DNA of 64,000 nucleotides, taken from assembly GCA_013298985.1 (NCBI GenBank), contig JAAFJS010000001.1, positions 31,855 through 95,854 of the forward strand. The letters run 5' to 3'. Numbering within the stretch: position 1 is the first letter of the stretch; each line of letters begins with the position of its first letter. Under the pieces are notes generated by a model. It was not told the origin of the DNA. It searched no databases and was given only the letters and a program-made list of their open reading frames with translations. Below, in pieces: positions 19,204 through 27,049 of this stretch. Origin of the DNA: Cytophagales bacterium (GTDB taxonomy: Bacteria; Bacteroidota; Bacteroidia; Cytophagales; Thermoflexibacteraceae). Position numbers and translations under genes: made by a program.

Positions 19204-19449
19204 ATGAAAAAAGATATTCACCCTAATTATAGAGAGGTAGTTTTCTTAGATACATCAATCAATCAAAAGTTTACTACGCGTTCTACTGTTGATACCAAAG
19301 ATACTATCGTAATGGAAGATGGCAAAACCTATCCATTGGTAAAGATTGAGGTTAGCTCGGCTTCTCACCCATTCTACACAGGCAGCAAGTCCAACTTGTT
19401 CGGTGTGGCAGGTAGAGTAGAGCGTTTCAACAAGAAATACGGCAAATAG
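19204..19449 (+). CDS. rpmE2: 50S ribosomal protein L31 type B
   Basis: An 81-residue protein that matches type B L31, starting [14 protein letters not shown] with the conserved end [17 protein letters not shown]. It has no cysteines, so it is the zinc-independent form used as the main or zinc-starvation L31. In Bacteroidota this form is often the only L31. A possible -7 element (TAATTTTG, 19123-19130) overlaps the stop of the preceding gene. A strong terminator follows at 19480. Confidence 0.96.
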   Translation: MKKDIHPNYREVVFLDTSINQKFTTRSTVDTKDTIVMEDGKTYPLVKIEVSSASHPFYTGSKSNLFGVAGRVERFNKKYGK

Positions 19450-19479
19450 TTCGTATTTGTATCAAGAAATATAATATTA

Positions 19480-19512
19480 AAAGCGTGTCTTGGCAACAAG
19501 ATGCGCTTTTTT
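19480..19512 (+). terminator. Terminator of rpmE2
   Basis: A 13-bp stem with two G-T pairs closed by a GCAA tetraloop (19493-19496), followed by six T residues. It is a textbook intrinsic terminator. Confidence 0.88.
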
Positions 19513-19559
19513 GATTTGATTGCCCACAAAATTAACCATGCAATTTGTCCATAAAAAAA

Positions 19560-19590
19560 TTGCCCAAATTACATCAATCGCGTATTTTTG
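19560..19590 (+). promoter_or_regulatory. Promoter of cmk
   Basis: TTG at 19560-19562, a 20-base spacer and TATTTTTG at 19583-19590, 56 bases before the ATG at 19647. Confidence 0.68.
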
Positions 19591-19646
19591 CGATATAATA
19601 TTTTAGGAAGTTTTAGCACTAAAAAGTAACTCAAAGAGAAAAATAA

Positions 19647-20327
19647 ATGAAGAAAGTCATCATTGCCATCGATGGATATTCTGCCTGTGGTAAAAGTTCT
19701 ACTGCCAAAGCAGTAGCTAATATTCTCAATTACAGTTACATAGATACAGGTGCAATGTATAGAGCCGTTACGCTTTATTTCCTCCAAAACTTTGTGAGCC
19801 TGACTAATCCTGTCGAGATTGATAGTAGCCTCAAAGAAATAGACATTGAGTTTCGCTATAATACCAAGACGGGCAAGTCTGACACTTATCTCAATGGACT
19901 AAATGTGGAAAACGAAATCAGGCAAATGACTGTTTCGAATAGCGTAAGCGAGGTAAGTGCTATCTCAGCAGTAAGGAGATTTTTGGTAGCCCAACAACAG
20001 AAAATGGGCAAGAAAAAGGGAATTGTGATGGACGGTCGCGACATTGGAACGGTGGTTTTTCCAGAAGCCGAACTCAAAATTTTTATGAATGCTGATATGA
20101 TGGTTCGCGCCAAACGTCGCCAAGACGAACTCTTAGAAAAAGGTGATTTGGTGCGATTAGAAGATATTATTGACAATCTGAAAAAGCGTGATTTGATAGA
20201 TACCTCGCGTGCGGATAGCCCTCTCAGGCAGGCAAATGACGCACAGGTGATTGATACGACCTATATTACGTTTGAGGAACAAGTGGAAATGATTATTGAG
20301 GCGGTTGGTGAAAAAATACTGTCATAG
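19647..20327 (+). CDS. cmk: Cytidylate kinase
   Basis: A 226-residue nucleoside monophosphate kinase that turns CMP and dCMP into the diphosphates. The P-loop is AIDGYSACGKSSTAKAVA near residues 5-22. The CMK segments YIDTGAMYRAVTLY, VMDGRDIGTVVFPEAELKIFM and RAKRRQDE are all present, and the CMP-specific insert lies in the middle (residues about 60-100). The SACGKS form of the P-loop is common in Bacteroidota. It is monocistronic with its own promoter. It is a core gene of normal length. Confidence 0.96.
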   Translation: MKKVIIAIDGYSACGKSSTAKAVANILNYSYIDTGAMYRAVTLYFLQNFVSLTNPVEIDSSLKEIDIEFRYNTKTGKSDTYLNGLNVENEIRQMTVSNSVSEVSAISAVRRFLVAQQQKMGKKKGIVMDGRDIGTVVFPEAELKIFMNADMMVRAKRRQDELLEKGDLVRLEDIIDNLKKRDLIDTSRADSPLRQANDAQVIDTTYITFEEQVEMIIEAVGEKILS

Positions 20328-20370
20328 ATTTCCTCATTTGATTTGTTAGCATTTGGGCGAATAATTTATA

Positions 20371-20378
20371 TATCTTTG
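20371..20378 (+). promoter_or_regulatory. Promoter -7 element of ettA
   Basis: TATCTTTG, 67 bases before the ATG. The nearest TTG words lie 15 and 25 bases upstream, just outside the usual range, so only the inner element is clear. Confidence 0.5.
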
Positions 20379-20444
20379 TAATGCAATTATCTCATATATA
20401 TTTATAAAAAAATATCAAAAAACTTTGAACTCCCAACCTTTTTT

Positions 20445-22115
20445 ATGAGTGATACGAACGAAAAAATAATATTTTCTATGGCGGGTGTAAGTAAAATCTT
20501 CCCTCCACAAAAACAAGTTTTAAAAAATATCTACCTCTCTTTTTTCTATGGCGCAAAGATTGGCGTACTTGGTCTGAATGGCTCTGGGAAGTCTTCTTTG
20601 CTCAAAATCATTGCAGGACTTGACAAAAGCTACATTGGCGAAGTGGTGTTTTCTCAAAATTATAGCATTGGCTTCTTAGAGCAAGAGCCTATCCTTGACC
20701 CCAGCAAAACGGTCAGGCAGGTAGTAGAAGAAGGCGTACAATCCATTATTGATTTGCTCAAAGAGTTCGAGGAAATTAATGAAAAATTTGCTGACCCTGA
20801 TGCCGATTTTGACAAATTGATGGCGCGACAGGCACTCGTCCAAGATAAGCTCGACCAAGCGGGCGCATGGGAACTGGACACGCGCTTAGAGAAGGCGATG
20901 GACGCACTCCGCACGCCCCCCGAAGAGGCTATCATTGGCAACCTCTCTGGTGGTGAAAAACGTCGCGTTGCCCTTTGTCGCTTACTCCTTCAAGAGCCTG
21001 ACGTACTGCTACTTGACGAGCCTACCAACCACCTTGACGCAGAATCTGTGCATTGGCTGGAACAGCACTTGCAGCAGTACAAAGGAACAGTCATTGCAGT
21101 TACACACGACCGTTATTTCTTGGACAATGTGGCGGGCTGGATTTTGGAACTGGATAGAGGCGAGGGAATCCCTTGGAAAGGCAATTATTCCTCTTGGTTA
21201 GAACAAAAACAAAACCGATTGGCGCAAGAGGAAAAACAAGAATCCAAACGCCAAAAAACCTTACAACGCGAACTCGAATGGGTGCGTATGTCGCCCAAAG
21301 CGCGCAATGTAAAGCAAAAAGCAAGGCTGAGTTCGTATGAAAAGCTGTTGGGTGAAGATGCAAAGGAAAAAGAGGAAAAATTGGAACTTTATATTCCCCA
21401 AGGACCCCGATTGGGCAATAAAGTTATTGAGGCGCACAATATCTCGAAGGCGTATGGCGATAAATTATTGATTGAAAACTTTAGCTTTTCCTTGCCTCCT
21501 GCGGGGATTGTAGGCATTGTAGGTCCTAATGGTGCAGGCAAAACCACACTTTTTAAGATGATTACAGGCTTGGTACAGCCTGATACTGGCACTTTTGAGG
21601 TAGGCTCAACGGTCAAATATGCCTACGTCGACCAAGAGCATGATGACTTAGACCCCAACAAAACGGTGTGGGAAACCATCACTGGTGGCACAGAATTGAT
21701 GAGAATAGGCGATAAGGAAGTAAACTCACGCGCCTATGTGAGCAAGTTCAATTTTAGTGGAAATGACCAACAGAAAAAAGTAGGGCAACTCTCTGGTGGT
21801 GAGCGCAATAGGGCGCACTTGGCAATCACCATCAAGCAGGCGGCAAACTTGCTACTGCTCGACGAGCCTACCAACGACTTGGACGTGAACACCTTGCGTG
21901 CCTTAGAAGAAGCCTTAGAAAACTTTGCGGGCTGTGCAGTGGTTATCTCGCACGACCGTTGGTTTTTGGATAGAATCACTACCCATATCATTGCTTTTGA
22001 GGGAGATTCTCAGGTGCGCTTCTTTGAAGGCAATTTCTCTGATTATGAGGAATTTAAGAAAAAACAAGATGGCTATACAGAGCCTAAACGAATCAGGTAT
22101 AAGAAATTGACATAA
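20445..22115 (+). CDS. ettA: Energy-dependent translational throttle protein EttA (ABC-F)
   Basis: A 556-residue cytoplasmic ABC-F ATPase with two nucleotide-binding domains and no membrane spans. The first has Walker A GLNGSGKSS, signature LSGGEKRR and Walker B LLLDEPTNHLDAES. The second has GPNGAGKTT, LSGGERNR and LLLDEPTNDLDVNT. Between them is the charged P-site tRNA interaction linker (about residues 245-320). EttA binds the ribosomal E site and gates the first elongation steps according to the ADP/ATP ratio. The length and the EPTNDLDV form of the second domain match EttA rather than antibiotic-resistance ABC-F proteins. Confidence 0.94.
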   Translation: MSDTNEKIIFSMAGVSKIFPPQKQVLKNIYLSFFYGAKIGVLGLNGSGKSSLLKIIAGLDKSYIGEVVFSQNYSIGFLEQEPILDPSKTVRQVVEEGVQSIIDLLKEFEEINEKFADPDADFDKLMARQALVQDKLDQAGAWELDTRLEKAMDALRTPPEEAIIGNLSGGEKRRVALCRLLLQEPDVLLLDEPTNHLDAESVHWLEQHLQQYKGTVIAVTHDRYFLDNVAGWILELDRGEGIPWKGNYSSWLEQKQNRLAQEEKQESKRQKTLQRELEWVRMSPKARNVKQKARLSSYEKLLGEDAKEKEEKLELYIPQGPRLGNKVIEAHNISKAYGDKLLIENFSFSLPPAGIVGIVGPNGAGKTTLFKMITGLVQPDTGTFEVGSTVKYAYVDQEHDDLDPNKTVWETITGGTELMRIGDKEVNSRAYVSKFNFSGNDQQKKVGQLSGGERNRAHLAITIKQAANLLLLDEPTNDLDVNTLRALEEALENFAGCAVVISHDRWFLDRITTHIIAFEGDSQVRFFEGNFSDYEEFKKKQDGYTEPKRIRYKKLT

Positions 22116-22185
22116 GGAATGAAGGCTAATAAAAACACAAGCTAATTTTCTAACATAATAATAATTTAACCTTTAATATTTATAC

Positions 22186-22737
22186 ATGAATTTATCATTC
22201 AAACATTTCCTTTTATTGACAGCAATTATTTTTTTTGCAAGCTGTAACGCGACTACAAATACTAAATCAGCGACAGCTTCGCCAGAGTTAAATGAAAAAT
22301 TTAAGTCTATTGCACGACAAGAGAACATAGATTTCTACAAAAAAGACATTCAAGCTTGGAGTAAACATTTTTTACATTCTAATGCTGTTTATTGGATTTG
22401 TGTAGAAGATGATGTTACACTAAGAGCAACAGGCTGGGACGATTTAAACCAATTTGTAAGTCAATGGATGAAAGAAAATCCAATACCAGACTCTGACACT
22501 TTATTAAAACAAGATACGATTGATGACTTTCAGGTCGAATTATCAAATGAACTTGCTTTCGTAAGGTATAAGAAAAACCACATGATGCCTGACGGAAAGA
22601 TAAAGGTACTTCTTGAGAGCAGAACGTTTAAACTTGTAGAAAACGAGTGGAAAATAGTAGGAATGACCTCAGCACCAGGTTATGCAACCCCCAAAAGTGT
22701 AGCAAATATTTTTATACATAATGATGTACAAAAGTAA
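22186..22737 (+). CDS. Lipoprotein with possible NTF2/SnoaL-like domain
   Basis: A 183-residue protein. Residues 1-20 are a lipoprotein signal with lipobox FFASC, followed by a Thr/Ser-rich linker. The remaining roughly 140 residues show the pattern of an NTF2-like fold: an N-terminal helix with DFYKKDIQAWSKHFLHSNAVYW, a segment on the order of WDDLNQFVSQWM, and late strands such as VELSNELAFVRYKKNHM and SRTFKLVENEWKIVGMTS. Such domains bind small ligands or act as adaptors, and no catalytic set is visible. It follows ettA by 70 bases and may be cotranscribed. The fold call is inference from pattern only. Confidence 0.7.
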   Translation: MNLSFKHFLLLTAIIFFASCNATTNTKSATASPELNEKFKSIARQENIDFYKKDIQAWSKHFLHSNAVYWICVEDDVTLRATGWDDLNQFVSQWMKENPIPDSDTLLKQDTIDDFQVELSNELAFVRYKKNHMMPDGKIKVLLESRTFKLVENEWKIVGMTSAPGYATPKSVANIFIHNDVQK

Positions 22738-22759
22738 GAACTCAAAGTATTAACATAGC

Positions 22760-22816
22760 AAAATCAACAATTTAACACACTCATTACGAGAACGTTAAAT
22801 TGCTGATTTTATAAAA
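22760..22816. terminator. Bidirectional terminator between lipoprotein and nitroreductase genes
   Basis: A 17-bp inverted repeat (AAAATCAACAATTTAAC with GTTAAATTGCTGATTTT, one mismatch) around a 17-base loop, between convergent genes. Confidence 0.8.
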
Positions 22817-22832
22817 AAGGTAATCAAAAAAA

Positions 22833-23423
22833 CTACAAAATCCAAGTCGTTTTTTCTTGGATTGGTTTTCTTTCTCCATCTGGCGAGGGAGTGGCGATGC
22901 TGCCTATGTAAAAGAAACCGAGTAATTTATCCTTTTCACCCAAGCCAAAAAATTCTTTTGCTTCTTCTAAATAAGTTACACCTCCACTACTCCAATATGC
23001 TCCTAATCCGTAAGCCGTTGCGGTCAAGTACATATTTTGTACAGCGCAGGCAACTGCCTCTATTTCTTCTATTTCAGGAATTTTTTCTACTTTCTGCCTT
23101 TGCATCACTATCGCAATGATGTGGGAAGCAAGCAAAGGCTCATTTTTCATTTTTTCGTATTTTTCAGGGTTAAATTTCTCAGGTGGCGTAACTTTTTTAT
23201 ACAACTCTGCCTGAAAATCTGCGAATTGTAGCAATCCACCCTCGGCAAAAACAAAAAAACGCCAAGGCTCAGTTTTTCCATGAGTAGGTGCCCAGTTTGC
23301 GTTTTCCAAGATTTGCTCAATGATTGTGGTGGCTACTTTTTCTCCTGAATATTGGCGCGGAAAAATAGAACGGCGATTACGAATTAAATGATTGATTTCT
23401 TGAATGTCATACGAAAATTGCAT
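22833..23423 (-). CDS. Nitroreductase family protein
   Basis: A 196-residue FMN-dependent oxidoreductase. The N-terminal RNRRSIFPRQY segment carries the FMN-phosphate-binding basic residues. ILENANWAPTHGKTEPWRF is the conserved flavin and substrate site, and YLTATAYGLGAYWSSGG closes the flavin pocket. Family members reduce nitro compounds, quinones or similar acceptors with NAD(P)H as homodimers, and the length is typical. It resembles the YdjA-like subgroup that prefers small substrates, but that is a guess. It sits at the head of a leftward group with a separate lipoprotein gene upstream of it. Confidence 0.9.
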   Translation of the reverse strand: MQFSYDIQEINHLIRNRRSIFPRQYSGEKVATTIIEQILENANWAPTHGKTEPWRFFVFAEGGLLQFADFQAELYKKVTPPEKFNPEKYEKMKNEPLLASHIIAIVMQRQKVEKIPEIEEIEAVACAVQNMYLTATAYGLGAYWSSGGVTYLEEAKEFFGLGEKDKLLGFFYIGSIATPSPDGERKPIQEKTTWIL

Positions 23424-23482
23424 TTGTTTCTATTTTAGATTTGATGTAATTATACTTTTTAAAATAAATATCTCATTATCAA

Positions 23483-24055
23483 CTACTTTATCAATATTCC
23501 ATTTTCTATTCTATCTTGCTGAATAATAAAATTGGCAAGCATAATCATAGCAACAACCCTATAAAACTCATTTTCAAAGTCTTTCATCACAAAATGTGTT
23601 ACAATAGCATTAGCTATTATCTCAGGCGAAATGATATTATTACTGACCCCAATAGTGTCCATTATAGAGATTATATACTTAAGTTTCGTATTTGCTAAAT
23701 CTGATGAATCAGCATATATATCATTTCGACATACAATCCCTGCTGGAAGATTATCAATTAATTGTAACTCTTTGATTAGATTTTTATTATAAAGGATACG
23801 CTGTGCATCAGGATTTTTTAAGTTTTCAATGAAGCGAATATAACTTCTTGCTGATTTATTCTTCAAAATACCATATTTGATATACACTTTCTCAAGTTCT
23901 TCTATAGCCATTTTTACCTCTTGCTTTTTCCCTAATTCTTCCAAGTGATTATAAAAACACAGAAGTATTTTTTCCTCCACAGCATAATCATATTGTGATT
24001 CACAACCGCAAAATAAGAGGCATAATCCTATATATAAAACCTTTATTTTATTCAT
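23483..24055 (-). CDS. Hypothetical lipoprotein
   Basis: A 190-residue protein with a lipoprotein signal ending LFCGCES (lipid-accepting Cys about residue 18). The rest is mostly helical and hydrophilic, with one motif-like stretch CRNDIYADSSDLANT. No family was recognised. It lies between the VOC-domain gene and the nitroreductase gene on the same strand with gaps of 33 and 59 bases, so it may be part of a leftward transcript. Its base composition is more AT-rich than the flanking genes, which may indicate low expression or a recent arrival. Confidence 0.68.
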   Translation of the reverse strand: MNKIKVLYIGLCLLFCGCESQYDYAVEEKILLCFYNHLEELGKKQEVKMAIEELEKVYIKYGILKNKSARSYIRFIENLKNPDAQRILYNKNLIKELQLIDNLPAGIVCRNDIYADSSDLANTKLKYIISIMDTIGVSNNIISPEIIANAIVTHFVMKDFENEFYRVVAMIMLANFIIQQDRIENGILIK

Positions 24056-24088
24056 AAGTTTCAGTAAATCAATTAGATAAAAAATATC

Positions 24089-24439
24089 TCACTCCCCAAT
24101 GTGCCAGCATACACCCGCGATGTCAATCAGATTCACCTCTCTCCCATACGGAAATTCGGTAGGTGCTTGCAATTTTATGCCAAATTTCTTATCCAAATTT
24201 TTAGCATTAATTTTCTGCCAAAACTCATCTAAGTTGCTGACAGTGAGGCGAATCATCAAGTTTTCCGCCATTTCTTTATTTTCATAGCGTTGTAAAATAA
24301 ACTTACACGTATCTCTCTCAAAACCAATGTAATCGCCACCGTCCCAAGTGATTTGGAAGCCAAGCTCCACAAACAGTGCCTTGGATTCCTCAAAGCGACT
24401 CCCAGATGGGATAAATGGTTCTATACTATTGAATTTCAT
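24089..24439 (-). CDS. VOC-superfamily (glyoxalase/bleomycin resistance-like) protein
   Basis: A 116-residue single VOC module. It begins with a strand and helix pair (SIEPFIPSGSRFEESKALFVELGF). Strand-rich segments carry FERDTCKFILQRY, and the end has the usual EVNLIDIAGVCWHIGE, with the glutamate near the position that binds metal in active members. Single-module VOC proteins dimerise to form one site and act as lyases, dioxygenases or drug-binding proteins. The true activity cannot be read off. It is the upstream member of the small leftward group with the lipoprotein and nitroreductase genes. Confidence 0.82.
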   Translation of the reverse strand: MKFNSIEPFIPSGSRFEESKALFVELGFQITWDGGDYIGFERDTCKFILQRYENKEMAENLMIRLTVSNLDEFWQKINAKNLDKKFGIKLQAPTEFPYGREVNLIDIAGVCWHIGE

Positions 24440-24530
24440 GGTTTTACAATTTTATATCAACTTAAATAAACTCCATTTAGAAAATTGTATTTCTCTTTTC
24501 CTGCTTTTATATTTGGTGATGATTCTAATT

Positions 24531-24637
24531 GTATGATAACTTCCTCCCACCCCCAGCACTGCGCCCCCAAAGTGGGCGAAAAGGCTGTTTTCCCCCTTCG
24601 GAGGGGGTAGGGGGAGGTGAAATTTTGAATATCATAC
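24531..24637. repeat. GC-rich palindromic intergenic element
   Basis: An abruptly GC-rich block in AT-rich intergenic DNA. It is bounded by the inverted words GTATGATA (24531-24538) and TATCATAC (24630-24637). Inside, CCTCCCACCCCC on the left can pair with GGGGGTAGGGGGAGG on the right, and there is a tight inner hairpin CCCCCTTCGGAGGGGG. This looks like a mobile or repeated intergenic element rather than a gene. The short ORF across it is not credible. The rest of 24440-24781 shows nothing recognisable. Confidence 0.65.
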
Positions 24638-24781
24638 ATTTGAAAGCATTACCTTACATTTATCAAGTGCAAACAAATATAATCCATTTTTTCATACTTT
24701 ATTACTTTTTGGGGTAAAACCATATTTCTTTGCAATTATTTGATTTTCATATAGTTGTATTTTAAAAAATCATTCCCACCA

Positions 24782-25771
24782 TCATTCCCTCATTTTTGCT
24801 AACTCCAACAGTTCCATTGCGGCATTGACTGCGTGAAGCTCGCTATTTTCTACTTTTTGTTCTATTTCAGTCAATGATTTTTGGATAGTGGCATGGTTGT
24901 AAAACTGACTTTCCAACTGCGTTCTGATGACCTCGTGTAGCCATGCTTTGTTTTGCAGTTGGCGTTTTTTGACAAACCAACCGTTGCTTTTAACCAAATT
25001 TTGATACTCAGTTATCAAAGTCCAAATTTGGTCTAAACCCTTCGTTGTCAGGGCAGAGCAAGTCAGCACTTTGGGATACCAGCCGTTTTCAGAGGGGGAA
25101 AGTAGGTGCAAGGCGGATTGGTATTCTGCCTGAGCCAAGCGTGCTTTCTTTTCATTGTCTTCATCGGCTTTGGTAATCGCCACAGCATCAGCCATTTCCA
25201 TAATTCCTTTTTTGATGCCTTGCAGTTCATCACCCGCGCCCGCAAGCATGAGCAAGAGAAAAAAATCAGTCATATTGCTTACACTGGTTTCGGACTGCCC
25301 AACGCCCACTGTTTCTATCAAAATCACTTCGAAGCCCGCCGCCTCACAGAGCAACATGGTTTCGCGAGTTTTTCTGCTTACACCGCCCAGCGAAGTGCCT
25401 GCGGGGGAAGGTCTGATAAACGCCAAAGGATTGCGCCCAAGTTCTTCCATGCGTGTTTTGTCGCCCATGATGCTTCCGCCTGTACGCTGACTGGTAGGGT
25501 CTATTGCCAGCACCGCCAATTTTTTTCCTAAATGGGTGATGAGCTTCCCCCAAGCCTCGATAAATGTACTTTTGCCTACGCCTGGTACGCCCGTAATGCC
25601 TATGCGAATGGCATTGCCTGTGTATGGAAGCAAAGCCTCTATCAGCTCAGAGGCGAGCCGTTTATCCGAAGCTAACTCACTTTCTATGAGAGTGATAGCT
25701 CTACTAAGTACAAAACGATTTTGCGATTTGATGCCTTCTACGTATTCATTGATGGATAGACGTTTGCTCAT
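24782..25771 (-). CDS. meaB: Methylmalonyl-CoA mutase-associated GTPase MeaB
   Basis: A 329-residue G3E-family GTPase that protects and reloads the B12-dependent methylmalonyl-CoA mutase. The Walker A box is GVPGVGKST, followed by the family signature SQRTGGSIMGDKTRM. The switch region is ETVGVGQSETSV, and ITKAD serves as the base-recognition motif. The C-terminal part is the helical dimerisation arm. The mutase subunits (mutA/mutB) are not in the window, so the chaperone is unlinked from its client here. It is a complete gene of normal length, transcribed leftward and followed after a gap by the GC-rich repeat. Confidence 0.95.
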   Translation of the reverse strand: MSKRLSINEYVEGIKSQNRFVLSRAITLIESELASDKRLASELIEALLPYTGNAIRIGITGVPGVGKSTFIEAWGKLITHLGKKLAVLAIDPTSQRTGGSIMGDKTRMEELGRNPLAFIRPSPAGTSLGGVSRKTRETMLLCEAAGFEVILIETVGVGQSETSVSNMTDFFLLLMLAGAGDELQGIKKGIMEMADAVAITKADEDNEKKARLAQAEYQSALHLLSPSENGWYPKVLTCSALTTKGLDQIWTLITEYQNLVKSNGWFVKKRQLQNKAWLHEVIRTQLESQFYNHATIQKSLTEIEQKVENSELHAVNAAMELLELAKMRE

Positions 25772-25869
25772 AGGTCTGATTTTCCTTACAATAAAAACGG
25801 TCAGACGATTTGATGCCGCCAGACCGTTTGAGAGATTTGATTAAAAAAACTTCTTATAAAAATATTTTA

Positions 25870-26928
25870 CTAATTATTTCGTGGTCTTAAAGGCTGAATT
25901 TTTGGTGTTTTGCGTTTGTAAAGTGGATTCTTCTTATTGTAAGTAGGTCCTGGATTGGACGGGTGTTCCATTTTGCGCTTAATATTTGTATTCGTCCTGT
26001 TTTTGGGCGCGCCATAAACCCTACTTTTGAGGAAACCAAATTTGTAACCAAGCATAATTTCGTTGGTGCCTCCCGCAAACCCTTGTAATGCGCCTGTGGA
26101 AAAGTCGCGAGAGTAGCCAAAGCGTAAGTTGTTGATACTCACACCTGCACCTACTACTGCGCCGTAGTCCATGCGGTAGGCGGCATTGCCCCAAATCATG
26201 TTATTAAAGGTATATTGCACACCAAAATCTAACTGTGCGGGCGTGTTTTGGACGTAGCGCGCCATAATCATAGGCTCTACGCGGTGCATTTCGTCATACG
26301 TTTTCAGCGTACATCTGGCTGTAAGCAAATAGTGCGGTTGGAGTCGCAAATTATTATCTGCTTCGTCTATTGACCTGATGCCTCCATTCAGGAACTGAGG
26401 AATGGAAAAACCAATTTGGAATTTGTCTTTGAAAATATAGTTCATACCAAAAGCAAATTCCATAGACATATAATTGCCAGTGTTACTCAAAATTTTTGGG
26501 TCGTTGGGGTGCAAAATATATGCCTTATTAAAATCAATGCTTGTTTGATTAAAACCGCCAGACAAACCAAAAGAAAAATAGGACGTGTTTTCGTACAAGC
26601 TAAAAATATGGTAGGCATAGCTGAACATGACTTTGTTCTGCCTAAAAATACCAATATTGTCTTGATAAGCATTGATACCTATCCCACTTCTCGACTCAAA
26701 AAAAGGCAAATCAAGCGTAACTAAGCTGGTCGTGGGCGCACCTTCGATGCCGTCCCACTGATTGCGGTAGGTAACATTGACAGAACCAAATTTGTCTAAA
26801 CCAGCCCAAGCGGGGTTGTAAATAAATGGATTAGCAAAATACTGGCTATAAAGCGGAATCTGCTGGGCAAGCGTTTTTCCACCCAAAGCAACAAGTATAA
26901 TCCCTACAAAAAGAATCTTCTTCATCAT
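25870..26928 (-). CDS. PorP/SprF family type IX secretion membrane protein
   Basis: A 352-residue outer-membrane protein. A signal peptide (ending TLAQ, about residue 21) precedes the PorP/SprF start QIPLYSQYFANPFIYNPAWAG, then FGSVNVTYRNQWDG, and a beta-barrel pattern. The C-terminal 40 residues are Lys/Asn/Pro-rich and atypical, possibly a surface or periplasmic tail. Paralogues of this family are usually encoded next to T9SS substrates with a type B C-terminal domain and are needed for their secretion or attachment. That is the arrangement here, with the type B cargo gene 121 bases upstream on the same strand. A strong hairpin lies between the two genes. Confidence 0.92.
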   Translation of the reverse strand: MMKKILFVGIILVALGGKTLAQQIPLYSQYFANPFIYNPAWAGLDKFGSVNVTYRNQWDGIEGAPTTSLVTLDLPFFESRSGIGINAYQDNIGIFRQNKVMFSYAYHIFSLYENTSYFSFGLSGGFNQTSIDFNKAYILHPNDPKILSNTGNYMSMEFAFGMNYIFKDKFQIGFSIPQFLNGGIRSIDEADNNLRLQPHYLLTARCTLKTYDEMHRVEPMIMARYVQNTPAQLDFGVQYTFNNMIWGNAAYRMDYGAVVGAGVSINNLRFGYSRDFSTGALQGFAGGTNEIMLGYKFGFLKSRVYGAPKNRTNTNIKRKMEHPSNPGPTYNKKNPLYKRKTPKIQPLRPRNN

Positions 26929-26969
26929 TTAATATGTTTCTTGTTTATATTCGTTGTTCCTTGTCTGTG

Positions 26970-27017
26970 GTTTCTTGTTCGTTTTCTATGAAAAATCAGG
27001 GAAAATGAACAAGAAAC
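26970..27017 (-). other. Intercistronic hairpin between T9SS cargo and PorP/SprF genes
   Basis: GTTTCTTGTTC (26970-26980) pairs perfectly with GAACAAGAAAC (27007-27017), and the stem can extend inward by six pairs including one G-T, leaving a 14-base loop. No T-run follows on the transcribed minus strand. It is therefore more likely an mRNA-stabilising or expression-setting structure than a simple terminator. Confidence 0.6.
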
Positions 27018-27049
27018 GCAAAGCATAGGAATAAAACAAAGTGAGTTTG

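Noticed and set aside
24529-24717. A short ORF through the GC-rich repeat
   Set aside because: It is created by the palindromic repeat, has no homology features, and is not near a plausible promoter.
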